Assembly: GCF_020080835.1 (NCBI RefSeq)
Contig: NC_058158.1
Coordinates: forward strand, 15,040,882-15,104,881
Direction: 5' to 3'
Source of the DNA: Cotesia glomerata
Taxonomy: Eukaryota; Arthropoda; Insecta; Hymenoptera; Braconidae
DNA length: 64,000 bases
A model generated the notes under the pieces. The model ran no database searches. It was given only the letters and a program-made list of their open reading frames with translations, and had not been told where the DNA came from. Each line of letters opens with the position of its first letter. Within the stretch, counting starts at the first letter, position 1. Shown here piece by piece: positions 45,833-54,559 of the stretch. The translations under genes were made by a program, and so were the position numbers.

Positions 45833-46837
45833 TTAGTTATTTAAAATACTTAACGCAAAGACATTTTTGTCTTCGATCAGATTTCTTTTATAGAATCTAG
45901 CAAAAGTTTGTGACTTTGCTGACCAGCCAGCAGTTTTTAAAATGCAATCGATAGTGACACCACTTCGGCTGGCTGCTGAAGTAGATGCGTGTCGAGTACT
46001 ATATGCAGTGAAAATCGCAGTATCTACTCCACTTTCAGACAGTACTTCCTTAATCCATCTGCTCAATGTCTGCGGTGTCACGGCCTTGTGCGGTTTTCGG
46101 AAAGAAATGAGCAGTCTGTTTTCTTCCTTTCTTAATGGCTTAGTTTCTTTTAGATATAGATTCAACGAGGTAGCCGGACAAATCAAAATATTGTCTGGAT
46201 AAAAAGGAATTGATAGCACGGGTTGATTTCTGTTGAGCTTCGATGTCTTAATGTTTTCGGGAATCTTTATCTTGATAGCTTTGTCTCCCACACTGATATT
46301 TCTAACATCTATTAGTGACAGTGTTTGCATTCGATGACCTGTCACCAACGCTAATAATGAAACTACTTTCAGCGATTGTTTTTCCAGGTTCACCTTGTCA
46401 TTAGGACCCCATTTTTTTAACAAGTCCAAAACTAATCCTGGATCCCAAGTACAGTCGTACTTCAGTCTGGGTGGCCTCAATTTTGAGACTCCTTTGAAGA
46501 ACCTCTTGATTTCCGGATTCTCTCCAAGATTTGGGCCGAAAATGAGTGCTATCGCCGACCGGAAGCTGTTCAGAGTTCCATGAGTCGCGCCTTGATTATA
46601 CTGTGATGTCAAAAATATTAGTACGTTAGGTATTGTGCAAGAAAGTGGGTTTATTTCGTTGATTTTGCAGAAACTCCACCACTTTTTCAACCCAGTGTCG
46701 TACTGTTTTAAGGATCCTCCACTCAAAGACGTCAACATGACTTCTATGGAATCTTCTGGTACCTCTTTTAGTGCGTAGGCTTTCCTGATATAATCCCTGA
46801 TACCAGGGTAATTGTCCGCCAAACTGGGTGGGGTTCC
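45833..46837 (-). CDS. Tyrosine recombinase of the DIRS-like element
   Basis: After an acceptor TTTTAACAG the exon reads GTPPSLADNYPGIRDYIRKA and stays open for ~334 codons to the stop at 45833. The N-terminal SAM-like core-binding domain (KQYDTGLKKWWSFCK, TLNSFRSAIALIFG) is followed by the catalytic domain. That has the first Arg in VTGHRMQTLSLID, the second Arg with His in AYSTRHASTSAA, then TAGWSAKSQTFARFY with Trp at the usual second-His place and the nucleophilic Tyr. All key residues of a lambda-integrase-type recombinase are in place. It would cut and join element circles and target DNA in the nucleus. The frame is intact in this exon. Confidence 0.88.
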   Translation of the reverse strand, partial: GTPPSLADNYPGIRDYIRKAYALKEVPEDSIEVMLTSLSGGSLKQYDTGLKKWWSFCKINEINPLSCTIPNVLIFLTSQYNQGATHGTLNSFRSAIALIFGPNLGENPEIKRFFKGVSKLRPPRLKYDCTWDPGLVLDLLKKWGPNDKVNLEKQSLKVVSLLALVTGHRMQTLSLIDVRNISVGDKAIKIKIPENIKTSKLNRNQPVLSIPFYPDNILICPATSLNLYLKETKPLRKEENRLLISFRKPHKAVTPQTLSRWIKEVLSESGVDTAIFTAYSTRHASTSAASRSGVTIDCILKTAGWSAKSQTFARFYKRNLIEDKNVFALSILNN

Positions 46838-48349
46838 CTGTTAAAAGTAAATAATAAATTAATATTTGGTTTAAATTCAAGGGGTTCTGAATCAAACATT
46901 GATCGAAATACAGGGAACCAGGCTTCAAACTTCTTCTAATTTCAGACTCCTCATGTTGAAGATCTGCTAAGATTCTGGAAACACCACCTAGTATTTCTAA
47001 CATTGCTAACTTCTGATCCTGTGGAAGTTGCAAGCTTATAGACATTAACTTAGTTAATCCAGAAAGACCTGCTGAAACTCGAGCTTGTTTTTCAACAATT
47101 CTATCATCTCTTTTGACAATACTCTCTGCCAGGTTGGTCTTTATTTCAAAGTTGAGTTTAGGTGGGTCCATGAATAACCCATTCTTTGGAGGAGGAAATT
47201 TTTTTAGTAGAGTTTTTCTCTCTGCCACTGGAAGACCTTTGTTGATGATCTCCTCGACTCTTATGGCAAGATCCTTGTGGATAGCTGGCAGTAACACTCT
47301 ATCTGGTTCTAACAGGTCTCCAATCGCCTTTAAAACCTCTTGATCTAAAGGTTGTTCCCTAGATTTTTCCTCCGTGCTCGTTACGGTAGCATCTTTTGAC
47401 TGAGCTAGCGTAGGTTGCTCCGTGACCTTAACAGTAGCATCTGTTGACTGAGTTAGCGTGGATTGCTCCGTGACCGTAACCTTAGTATCTGTTGACTGAG
47501 CTTACGCAAGTTGCTCAGAATCATTATCCTTTGTAGGAATTGTGATGGCACTTTTATCTGTGGCTGGTGTTTTACCGATACCAACATCTTCTTGAGTTGT
47601 ATCTTTCGGGTCCTCTATCACGTAATGGTCGCTAAAATCATCTTCCCTACTGTCACGGCTATAAGACCGACTTCTGTCACGGCTATAAGGCCGACTTCCA
47701 TCGGAACTGCCATAAACCTCCGATCGAGAAGCATTATCATAGCGACCTGGCGTAGCATGACGGTGATACCTACGTCGGTGTCTATAATCTCGATCATCTC
47801 TCCGCGAATGATGTTCTCGAGGATCATAATAATCACCTAACCAACAAGAAAAAATTTTTTTTTAGCTTGGATTTTTTTATTTTGTTTTTTTTTTTTTTTG
47901 TTTTTTTTTAACCTAGCAGAGGTTAGAACGTCGAATCAACAATTAAATATTCTAACAATCCTTAAAAAGGTAATGTTTTTATTGTAATTGTAATGTTGAT
48001 TATTTACTACATGAATATTTTTTATGACAACCCTTGCAAGGCCTTGTCAACAATACCATGTATAACCAAACTGCCACGCCGGTTGGACCGACGCGGTTGA
48101 TAGGTAGCTGCATGGAAAATAGCATGACTCACTAATTGCAAATTAGTTGCCAAAATTTTCCGTTTCAGTAATTTGTAACTATTATACAATTTTTAAGTAA
48201 TTTGTTAAATATGTCGTTATTTAATTATACTTACGATCATCAAAAAAATTTGTCATTAATTTTTCTGAGCGGTCTAATCTTTTTTTGATGTTCCTACCGC
48301 TTTCTTCGTCTGATGAATCATCTCGATGACGTTTTTTTAATTTTCCCAT
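46838..48349 (-). pseudogene. Gag-like N-terminal part with RS-rich region (one stop)
   Basis: Exon 1 is 48349-48235 (MGKLKKRHRDDSSDEESGRN, donor C/GTAAGT). The next exon starts at 47836 after TTGGTTAG. It opens with an Arg/Ser/Tyr/Asp-rich stretch (SRPYSRDRSRSYSRDSRED), and a TAA interrupts at about 47503. The same frame then has three 15-residue repeats like TVTEQPTLAQS and a helical gag-like domain (LPAIHKDLAIRVEEIINKGL, PPPKNGLFMDPPKLNFEI, to LYFDQCLIQ near 46905). This domain is like that before DIRS-type recombinases. A short intron (about 46900-46838) or a frameshift leads to the recombinase. The repeat unit suggests the TAA arose from CTA-type codons. Confidence 0.7.
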
Positions 48350-48437
48350 AATAAATAAACTTGTAATTTTTTATTTATTTATTTAAGTAATTACTGGATT
48401 AATTTTTTAACATGTGACGACTCCGGCACAAAGATGA

Positions 48438-48573
48438 AGAATGAGGTATCATGGCGGCGCTGGTCATGCGCAGACACAACTTTTTTATTTATTCTTTAAA
48501 AAAGTGTGGTGACAAAGGCATATAGTAGAGGTACTACGATTTGATCTCGAGGAAGAGGCGCGTAATACAATTA
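48438..48573 (-). repeat. DIRS-like element, right inverted repeat
   Basis: Uninterrupted arm that shows the original state of the left arm, including the CTACTATATGCC site where the DNA transposon went in. Confidence 0.88.
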
Positions 48574-49979
48574 GTCTCGGCCGTTCCTTTGGTGAACCAG
48601 ACTTGAACCAAGACTGGCTCATCTAGCTCTGGCTATTTAATGGTGTGCCGCTAGGCTTGGGTCAAGAGTGGATAACTTAGCCTTGGCCATTCAATGGAAA
48701 ATCTAAAGTTAATTAATCATTAAGTAAGAGAAGGGGGGGGGGGCAAAACGGACCTATTAAAACTAAAATGTTGAAATCCTTAATGTTTTTCTCTGGTTTT
48801 ACGTTTTTTTTAGTCGTTTGCCAAGTATTTGACATTAATTTGTTCTGTTTATTGAATATAAAAAATTAAAAATGCGGTGCAAAATAGGCCACCTTCAGAA
48901 AATGTTTATCATATGAGTTTTTCAACTTGTCTAACTTTTTTTGGCCTTTTACTGAGTTTATGGTATTAATTTTTTTGTGTCTATCGAAATTAAAAAATTA
49001 AGAAAAGTGAGAAATCTCAAAAAAATTACAAAAAAATTTTTTTTCAAATGTGGTTCTTTTGGAATAACTTTTAAACGGATTTACCGATCGATTCTTAAAA
49101 CTAATCAGCTCTTAACATCGATAAACCACGTTGATCGCAGCCGGCCCGGTCAAAATCAGTTGATTTGTTAGTTAGTTATCGTTGTCGAAAGAAAACCAAA
49201 AAAAGTAGTTTTTGGGAATTACTTCGAAATTCCTAGTTCGATCAATTTGAACTGAAATATTCGTTGTGAGGCTTCAAAAACTACGTCAAATGCCGCTAAC
49301 CTTGTAGAAATCGGTTCATTCATTCAAAAGTTATTGCAGTTTAAAAATTCAAAAAATAGTGTTTTATTAAACTTCTATCAGATTTTTGAGCTCGGAGAAC
49401 TCAAAATGACACGAAAATTATATTTATTAAAAATTGATTTTTCTATCAATTATTTAATGAAAATTTTCATCAATAATTGAAAAATTAAATTTATTAACTA
49501 AAAACATTTTTTTTCTTGATCTGAAGACAAAAATTCTTAAACTAAGAAATTTATATTGGTTTAAGTGAATTTTATTTGATTCAAGAATTTTTCGTCTTGA
49601 TTCAACACGATGAATTTCTTCAAAATTATTGTAAAAATTTATTGCTTAGCGAATATTTGTTAGCAAATGCTAAAATTGAAAATTTATTATTCAACCAAAA
49701 CAATTACATATCGTCAAAATTGATATGGTCTTTAAAAAAATTAAAATTTAATAATTTACAGTTAAATTTTTAATATTGATAATTTTAAATATTAAAATTC
49801 ATAATAAAATATTGAAAATCCACAGAGTGATGTACAAAGTCTAGAGTAATATAAGGACTTGACTTTTTCATTTTTTTAATTAATAACCATGTGTAAAAAA
49901 TAGTTAATTTTCATCAAAACACAATATTAAATAACATAAATTATATAAATATTAAACCATCACACTTCATCATTATACA
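48574..49979. other. Repeat-rich, gene-free
   Basis: Interior of the 37030-50842 element: a G run near 48733, a dispersed-repeat copy (49050-49400) and TTCTTG/CAAGAA repeats (49500-49640). No coding frame supported. Confidence 0.5.
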
Positions 49980-50300
49980 TGGTGTCCCAAAAGTCACGGA
50001 CGCCATTGTAGCATCTGATAAACAAAATAATTCTGAGACGAAAAGTCCTTAGCCATTTTTTAATCAGACACATAGATAATTAATTATTAATTAAAAATAA
50101 CGTCTCTTTATTTGTTAGAGAGAGAGCGCCAGTGTCCAGTAAAGTATGTGCCAAACAAAGACACAACTAACTGTATGACTAACTAGTTTCTAGTAGGATA
50201 TATAGCTAACGTAGTCACACATATTTACTTACACATTCACACGTGCAAGCGTCTTCGTTGTAACGCACTTGACTTGACACTAGTGCTCTCTCTCTATCGG
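49980..50300 (+). repeat. 0.3-kb inverted repeat, left arm
   Basis: Begins GGTGTCCCAAAAGTCACGGA and runs to GACACTAGTGCTCTCTC. Its complement is 53650-53952, with few differences. The outer flanks are TA-rich. Confidence 0.8.
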
Positions 50301-50480
50301 TCGTATAGTGTAGGGGTTAGGTATCGGTCTAGCAAGCGTGCGGCTCGGGTTCGAATCTCGGATAGGACGGATGCGATTTTCACGTTATTTCTATGATTAG
50401 CGAAAGTTAGGTTTAAATAAGAGTCAAACAGTCTGAATTTGCGTTAGCTCTACATCTAAAATCAAATAAAAAAAAATGAC
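50285..50480 (+). mobile_element. tRNA-derived SINE
   Basis: An A-box-like TAGTGTAGGGGTTAGG and, about 35 bases on, a B-box GGTTCGAATCT in a tRNA-like frame (CTATC at 5' pairs with GATAG after the T-arm). A ~90-bp unrelated body and an A-rich end AAATAAAAAAAAATG follow. The order fits a short tRNA-SINE. No clear target duplication. Confidence 0.55.
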
Positions 50481-50842
50481 GCTTAAAAAATTAATTTTTT
50501 TATTATTTCTTATCAAATAGCATGAGGTAGACTTGGAAGTTGACTAGGGCACAGTCCTGGTAACCAGGCATGGGCCAGTCGTGGCAACTAAGGGAAATAA
50601 AAATTAATTTATAAAAAAATAACAATAAAAGAGGACTCAGGGGTTCAAAATCGGATCTAATTTTTATTTTCATCAGGTCCGATTTTGAACCCTAAAGCGC
50701 TGAAAATGGAAATTTGTAGCGCTTGTGGGACCAAAACTGGACCTACTTAAACATGGAAATAGGCTCTAGTTTGAGCCCTTAAGTCCGAAATAGATCCGAT
50801 TTTAGAAGGTTCTAAATGGGCTCTAAATTTCGACTCGGGTAA

Positions 50843-51156
50843 TGTTGTAAAAACATTCTGCGGTGCAATATCGAACAGTTTGTCGAGAGAATTGATAAAA
50901 GTTTTTTTGGCCAATTGTTGTGCGGGAGATTTTTTGCGAGCTTTATGTACTTGAGTTCTTTGCCAGTTTTTATGTAATTTTTCAATTTTTCCAATTGAAT
51001 GATGTGAATTGTTTCCTGGTAATGTGAACTTATTCCACACTTTGATAACCTCACACAGAACGAATCTAGAACTTTCGCGAATGAATAGTTTATCTGTTCG
51101 ATGTTTATAGAAAAATAAACATAAAACATCACGATTCGTGGGTAATTACAAATCAC
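50843..51156 (-). pseudogene. HHARWM copy 2, N-terminal exon
   Basis: Minus-strand reading gives VIKVWNKFTLPGNNSHHSIG, KIEKLHKNWQ and SLDKLFDIAPQ, the N-terminal DNA-binding-like region of the family. It is cut at 50843 by the 37030-50842 insertion and at 51156 by the LINE. No start codon is preserved here. Confidence 0.68.
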
Positions 51157-52068
51157 TTAAAGTTTTTTATTCGAACCCAACCAAATTAATGTAATTTTGG
51201 CTAGATTTGGATTATTTTTAATGGCTAGATTTGGATCATGTATATTTAATATATCATCCCAGGCTATATTGCTACAATTTTTTTCGAGTAATTTATAGTT
51301 AAGATATGGCTTGGGTTCTTTACGATTTATTGACTTTTGAAATTTAAACGATAAAAACAATGGAAAGTGATCAGTAAGTGTTTGACTATAGGTAAAAGAT
51401 TTTAAATTATTACTATTAGATTTAACAAACATATTATCTATGCACGATCCGTTGTAGTTATTTGGTCTTGTAGTATTGTTGAAATATAGGTGATAGTTCA
51501 TGTCCAAAAGACAAGACAAAAGTAAGTCTGAGTGACAATCTGTATTATTTAAGTTTATATTAAAATCGCCAACGAGTATGTGATTTTTAATTTTCGAGTT
51601 GGCATCTATATAACTACTCAGATTTCTTATAAATTCATCTTTATCAATATCGTGACATCTATATATTCCACTTATTTTTAAAACTAGACCATTATTTATA
51701 TTTATACATGTAGTAATAAAATTGCAACGCCCGACTATGTCTATAGTAGTAGTATGAGTTAGAGAATTTGAAACATAGATTACTACTCCATCTGCCTTAT
51801 TTACAAAACTTTGATTATAATATATACTATAATCCCTCAACGAAAAAAACTTATATTCTACTAGATTCCAAGTTTCTGCACAGATAATAACATAAGGCTT
51901 ACAATGTAATCGTTCTAAGAATAATTCTAGTTTTTCAAAGTTGGCGCTGAGACTTCTAATATTAACATGTAGTATAGAAAGATCACTATCAGCAAGTTTG
52001 GCATTTAAATCATCAATTATGTCTATTGACTCTTCAATAACACAATTTAAATCTTGATTAGAGATCAT
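51157..52068 (-). CDS. LINE ORF2 fragment: apurinic-type endonuclease domain
   Basis: 303 residues. The endonuclease motifs are LSILHVNIRSLSANFEKLE, IICAETWN, HILVGDFNINL and LTDHFPLFLSF. After that, a short tail NNPNLAKITLIWLGSNKKL runs to a stop at the fusion with the HHARWM exon. No reverse transcriptase follows, so this is a truncated ORF2. Confidence 0.8.
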   Translation of the reverse strand: MISNQDLNCVIEESIDIIDDLNAKLADSDLSILHVNIRSLSANFEKLELFLERLHCKPYVIICAETWNLVEYKFFSLRDYSIYYNQSFVNKADGVVIYVSNSLTHTTTIDIVGRCNFITTCININNGLVLKISGIYRCHDIDKDEFIRNLSSYIDANSKIKNHILVGDFNINLNNTDCHSDLLLSCLLDMNYHLYFNNTTRPNNYNGSCIDNMFVKSNSNNLKSFTYSQTLTDHFPLFLSFKFQKSINRKEPKPYLNYKLLEKNCSNIAWDDILNIHDPNLAIKNNPNLAKITLIWLGSNKKL

Positions 52069-52121
52069 ATTATTAGAAAGTAGTATTCATTTATGATAAG
52101 TAATAAGCACTTGTTAAAAAT

Positions 52122-53450
52122 TTATGCTGCTGCCCTCTTTGGTTCAAGTACTTTACCAAAGTGGGTTGGTATCTGTGGTATTATAGGGTAATCAGTTGTT
52201 TTTATTACATTATTATATTTGAATTTAAGGTATTCGCACGCACTGACATCTGTTGCTACATGATCCGTACAGTTGTTTTTATTAAATTTATTGTTATAAT
52301 AAACACAGTTAATGCATCTTTTAGTAGTGCTGGTGAACTTATTAGTATCATGATTCCCAGCACATATTAGACAGTTCACTTCATTGTTACACTTTTTGTG
52401 ACTGTGATTAGCACGGCCACACTTGTAACATAAACTCAAATTAAAAACATCAAACACACGACAACTCTTATGTCCGACAAATAACACTCTCGTAGACATG
52501 ACACTAAGATAGATGTTTGACGACACTTCAAGTATTATGCTACGTTTCCTCTTGTTATTAAAAAAATCAGCGACAATTTTAAAATTGTTGTCAAAAAATG
52601 CATTATTTCTGTTACATATGTCCTCAATCAATTCATCTTTGTCCATGTCACTATCAATATCATAAATTTTTATTTTGGGATCACTCATTTTCTCTTGTTC
52701 TACTTCATAATTGAAACTAAGTTTTTCTGCAAGCACCGCCTTGGTTCTTGCGACATCTTGTTTGTGTTTACATTTCAAAACCACTGAGCCTGATTTTGTA
52801 GATAATACATTTTTTATTTGTGCGCTGGTATTTGCTGTGATGTTTTTTTTAACTATCTGTACGCAGTTTTTGCCGGTTTCTTTATTCCTCGTTTTAATGA
52901 CAATGGCTGGAACTACTTCAGGGAGCCTTTCTTTATTGTTTGCTTTTAAGGCATCAGCGAAAGATTTGTTATTGTTCAACTCCACTTTATTCCGTTCTAG
53001 TAGTTCTGTTAATAGATGGTTTTTAGATTTTAGTTCTTGGTTTAAATCACGTAATAATTCAATTTCCATATTAGCATTTACCAACTGCTCATCTTCATTA
53101 TTCCTTACCGTTTTATTTAGTAAATCCTGTGAGTTAGGTGAATCTAACATCACACTACTGCTTAAGCATAATTTTAAATCTTCTTTCTCATGTTGTTTTA
53201 TCTGTGCAATAATTTTCCTTGAGTTTTCATGGAGTAAAGTGTGGTAGAAAGAGGTTATATTTTCGACACTGTGCTCTGGACACACAATTAAGCGTTTACC
53301 CACGTAGAAACCTTTTTTATATCTGTTAAAATCACCTTCATGATAAACACTTTCACATATTATACAGATCACTATTTTTGGTATTTTCATATTCGAATGA
53401 TACTTGAAAGTTTCATTAGATTTATTAACAGGCTGCGTGTCAGCCGCCAT
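52122..53450 (-). CDS. LINE ORF1 protein with N-terminal zinc finger and CCHC knuckles
   Basis: 442 residues, intact, ATG in MAADTQPVNKSNETF. It opens with a PHD/ESZ-like Cys/His motif (CIICESVYHEGD, VGKRLIVCPEHS). A coiled-coil region (about 125-165, ELLRDLNQELKSKNHLLTEL) and an RRM-like central part follow. The end has CYKCGRANHSHKKC and further Cys pairs (CLICAGNHD, CINCVYY). Such proteins bind LINE RNA and chaperone nucleic acid. The order of domains fits the Jockey/CR1 group. It overlaps no other gene. The upstream edge is very close to the ATG. Confidence 0.78.
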   Translation of the reverse strand: MAADTQPVNKSNETFKYHSNMKIPKIVICIICESVYHEGDFNRYKKGFYVGKRLIVCPEHSVENITSFYHTLLHENSRKIIAQIKQHEKEDLKLCLSSSVMLDSPNSQDLLNKTVRNNEDEQLVNANMEIELLRDLNQELKSKNHLLTELLERNKVELNNNKSFADALKANNKERLPEVVPAIVIKTRNKETGKNCVQIVKKNITANTSAQIKNVLSTKSGSVVLKCKHKQDVARTKAVLAEKLSFNYEVEQEKMSDPKIKIYDIDSDMDKDELIEDICNRNNAFFDNNFKIVADFFNNKRKRSIILEVSSNIYLSVMSTRVLFVGHKSCRVFDVFNLSLCYKCGRANHSHKKCNNEVNCLICAGNHDTNKFTSTTKRCINCVYYNNKFNKNNCTDHVATDVSACEYLKFKYNNVIKTTDYPIIPQIPTHFGKVLEPKRAAA

Positions 53451-53649
53451 CTTGGTATGATAATGATATTTTATATATTAATATTAAGTCTTTTTATTGA
53501 TAAGTTTTTGTTTCTCCAGGTCTATGTACAGGTGTTTTTTATAACACCTCTATAGGTGCATATTTTGTATGTATATACTAATTTTGTATCCTGGTAATAA
53601 ATAAATAAATTAAATAAATAAATAAATAAATAACGTCCTTTTATGCGTT

Positions 53650-53952
53650 AAAGAGAGAGCACTAGTGTCAAGTTAAGTGCGTTCCAACGAAGATGCTTGC
53701 ACGTGTGAATGTGTAAGTAAATATGTGTGACTACGTTAGCTATAGAAACTAGTTAGTCATACAGTTAGTTGTGTCTTTGTTTGGCACATATTTTACTGGA
53801 CACTGGCGCTCTCTCTCTAACAAATAAAGAGACGTTATTTTTAATTAATAATTAATTATCTATGCGGTTAATTGAAAAATGGCTAAGGACTTTTCGTCTC
53901 AGAATTATTTTTTTCATCAGATGCTACAATGGCGTCCGTGACTTTTGGGACA
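53650..53952 (-). repeat. 0.3-kb inverted repeat, right arm
   Basis: Complement of the left arm, ending CGTCCGTGACTTTTGGGACACC next to a TA microsatellite. Either the two arms bound one TIR element, or they are two opposed copies of the same MITE. Confidence 0.8.
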
Positions 53953-53955
53953 CCC

Positions 53956-53956
<1 letters not shown>

Positions 53957-54045
<89 letters not shown>
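53957..54045. repeat. (TA)n microsatellite
   Basis: About 44 uninterrupted units. Confidence 0.95.
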
Positions 54046-54048
<3 letters not shown>

Positions 54049-54049
54049 T

Positions 54050-54470
54050 AACTTTAGAACGGCTGTATTTATGATAAAAGTGTAAGAGACCTTTTTTGTA
54101 GAGCGTTGAATTCCCTACAAGAATATGCTATAGACTTATTTATATGAGGTGCGCATGCCAAGCTAGAAAAATAACAAAAAAAAGAATTTTTTTTCCCTTG
54201 TTATTTAAATGGGAAATGAAAAATTAGAGACAGACACCTATAAATATTAATATTAAGAGCTCCGCTTTGAACAGGCTTCTGTTCTCACCTTCATGCAAGT
54301 TTTCAGTCTGTTTTTTCGTTGAAAAAAAAAGTCGCCTAAAAGTGACACCCTCATATATATATATATTAGGGTGTGCCAAAAAAAGACGATATTTTTTTTT
54401 TTTCACTCTTAGCCCAAAATATGATAGGATATGTCTAAACAAAAATTCTATATATATATTCTATATATTC
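54050..54470. repeat. Dispersed repeat with TATTAGGGTGTGCC junction, copy B
   Basis: Matches 29280-29700 and 57107-57200 in order. The junction TATATATATATTAGGGTGTG is at 54352-54372. Confidence 0.6.
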
Positions 54471-54479
54471 TATCTATAT

Positions 54480-54481
54480 AT

Positions 54482-54556
<75 letters not shown>
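54480..54556. repeat. (TA)n microsatellite
   Basis: Borders the LTR-like insertion; its counterpart resumes at 57033. Confidence 0.93.

Positions 54557-54559
<3 letters not shown>

Larger units (their letters stand above)
38055..48573 (-). mobile_element. DIRS-like tyrosine-recombinase element (interrupted by a DNA transposon)
   Basis: Ends share the heptamer ACAATTA (38055-38061 and 48567-48573). Inverted terminal repeats of ~137 bp are 38101-38155 plus 45455-45538 on the left and 48438-48573 on the right. Just inside the left repeat, 45623-45727 is an internal complementary region. Its first 80 bases are the complement of the extreme left end, and its next ~37 are the complement of the extreme right end, joined as they would be in a circle. 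This is the DIRS plan. Coding (minus strand) is a gag-like protein and tyrosine recombinase; no reverse transcriptase was found. Without the 7.3-kb insertion the element is about 3.2 kb. Confidence 0.78.
37030..50842. mobile_element. Terminal-inverted-repeat element hosting the nested insertions
   Basis: Left end TTACCCGAGTCGAAATTTAG at 37030 is the exact complement of the right end at 50842, over about 24 bp, with weaker pairing beyond. It splits the N-terminal exon of HHARWM copy 2: the exon stops at 50843 and resumes at 37029. Possible 8-bp flanks are TGTGGTAA (37020-37027, two bases off the end) and TGTTGTAA (50843-50850), imperfect. Its own sequence (37030-38054 and 48574-50842) is non-coding, with units TCCGATTTTGAACCC near both ends. 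Superfamily not assigned. Confidence 0.6.
51157..53636 (-). mobile_element. Jockey/CR1-like LINE with inverted 5' segment
   Basis: ORF1 (53450-52122) and endonuclease (52068-51157) read on the minus strand. The right end (53480-53636), however, is a plus-oriented LINE 3' tail, with TATTTTGTATGTATATACTA and a terminal (AAAT)n at 53595-53636. The reverse transcriptase is missing. This arrangement is what twin priming produces (5' half inverted with respect to 3' tail). Two separate insertions are the alternative. Confidence 0.6.

Noticed and set aside
47511..47840. Plus-strand ORF opposite the RS-rich region
   Set aside because: Isoleucine/threonine-rich shadow of the arginine/serine-rich minus-strand coding sequence.
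45459..48520. A TIR transposon carrying the recombinase, inserted into the 7.3-kb transposon with an ATAT duplication
   Set aside because: First reading of the nesting. The uninterrupted right inverted repeat and the circle-junction repeat show the reverse: the 7.3-kb transposon inserted into the left inverted repeat of the recombinase element.
50285..50370. Functional tRNA gene
   Set aside because: A and B boxes exist but stems pair poorly and an A-tailed body follows; a SINE fits better.
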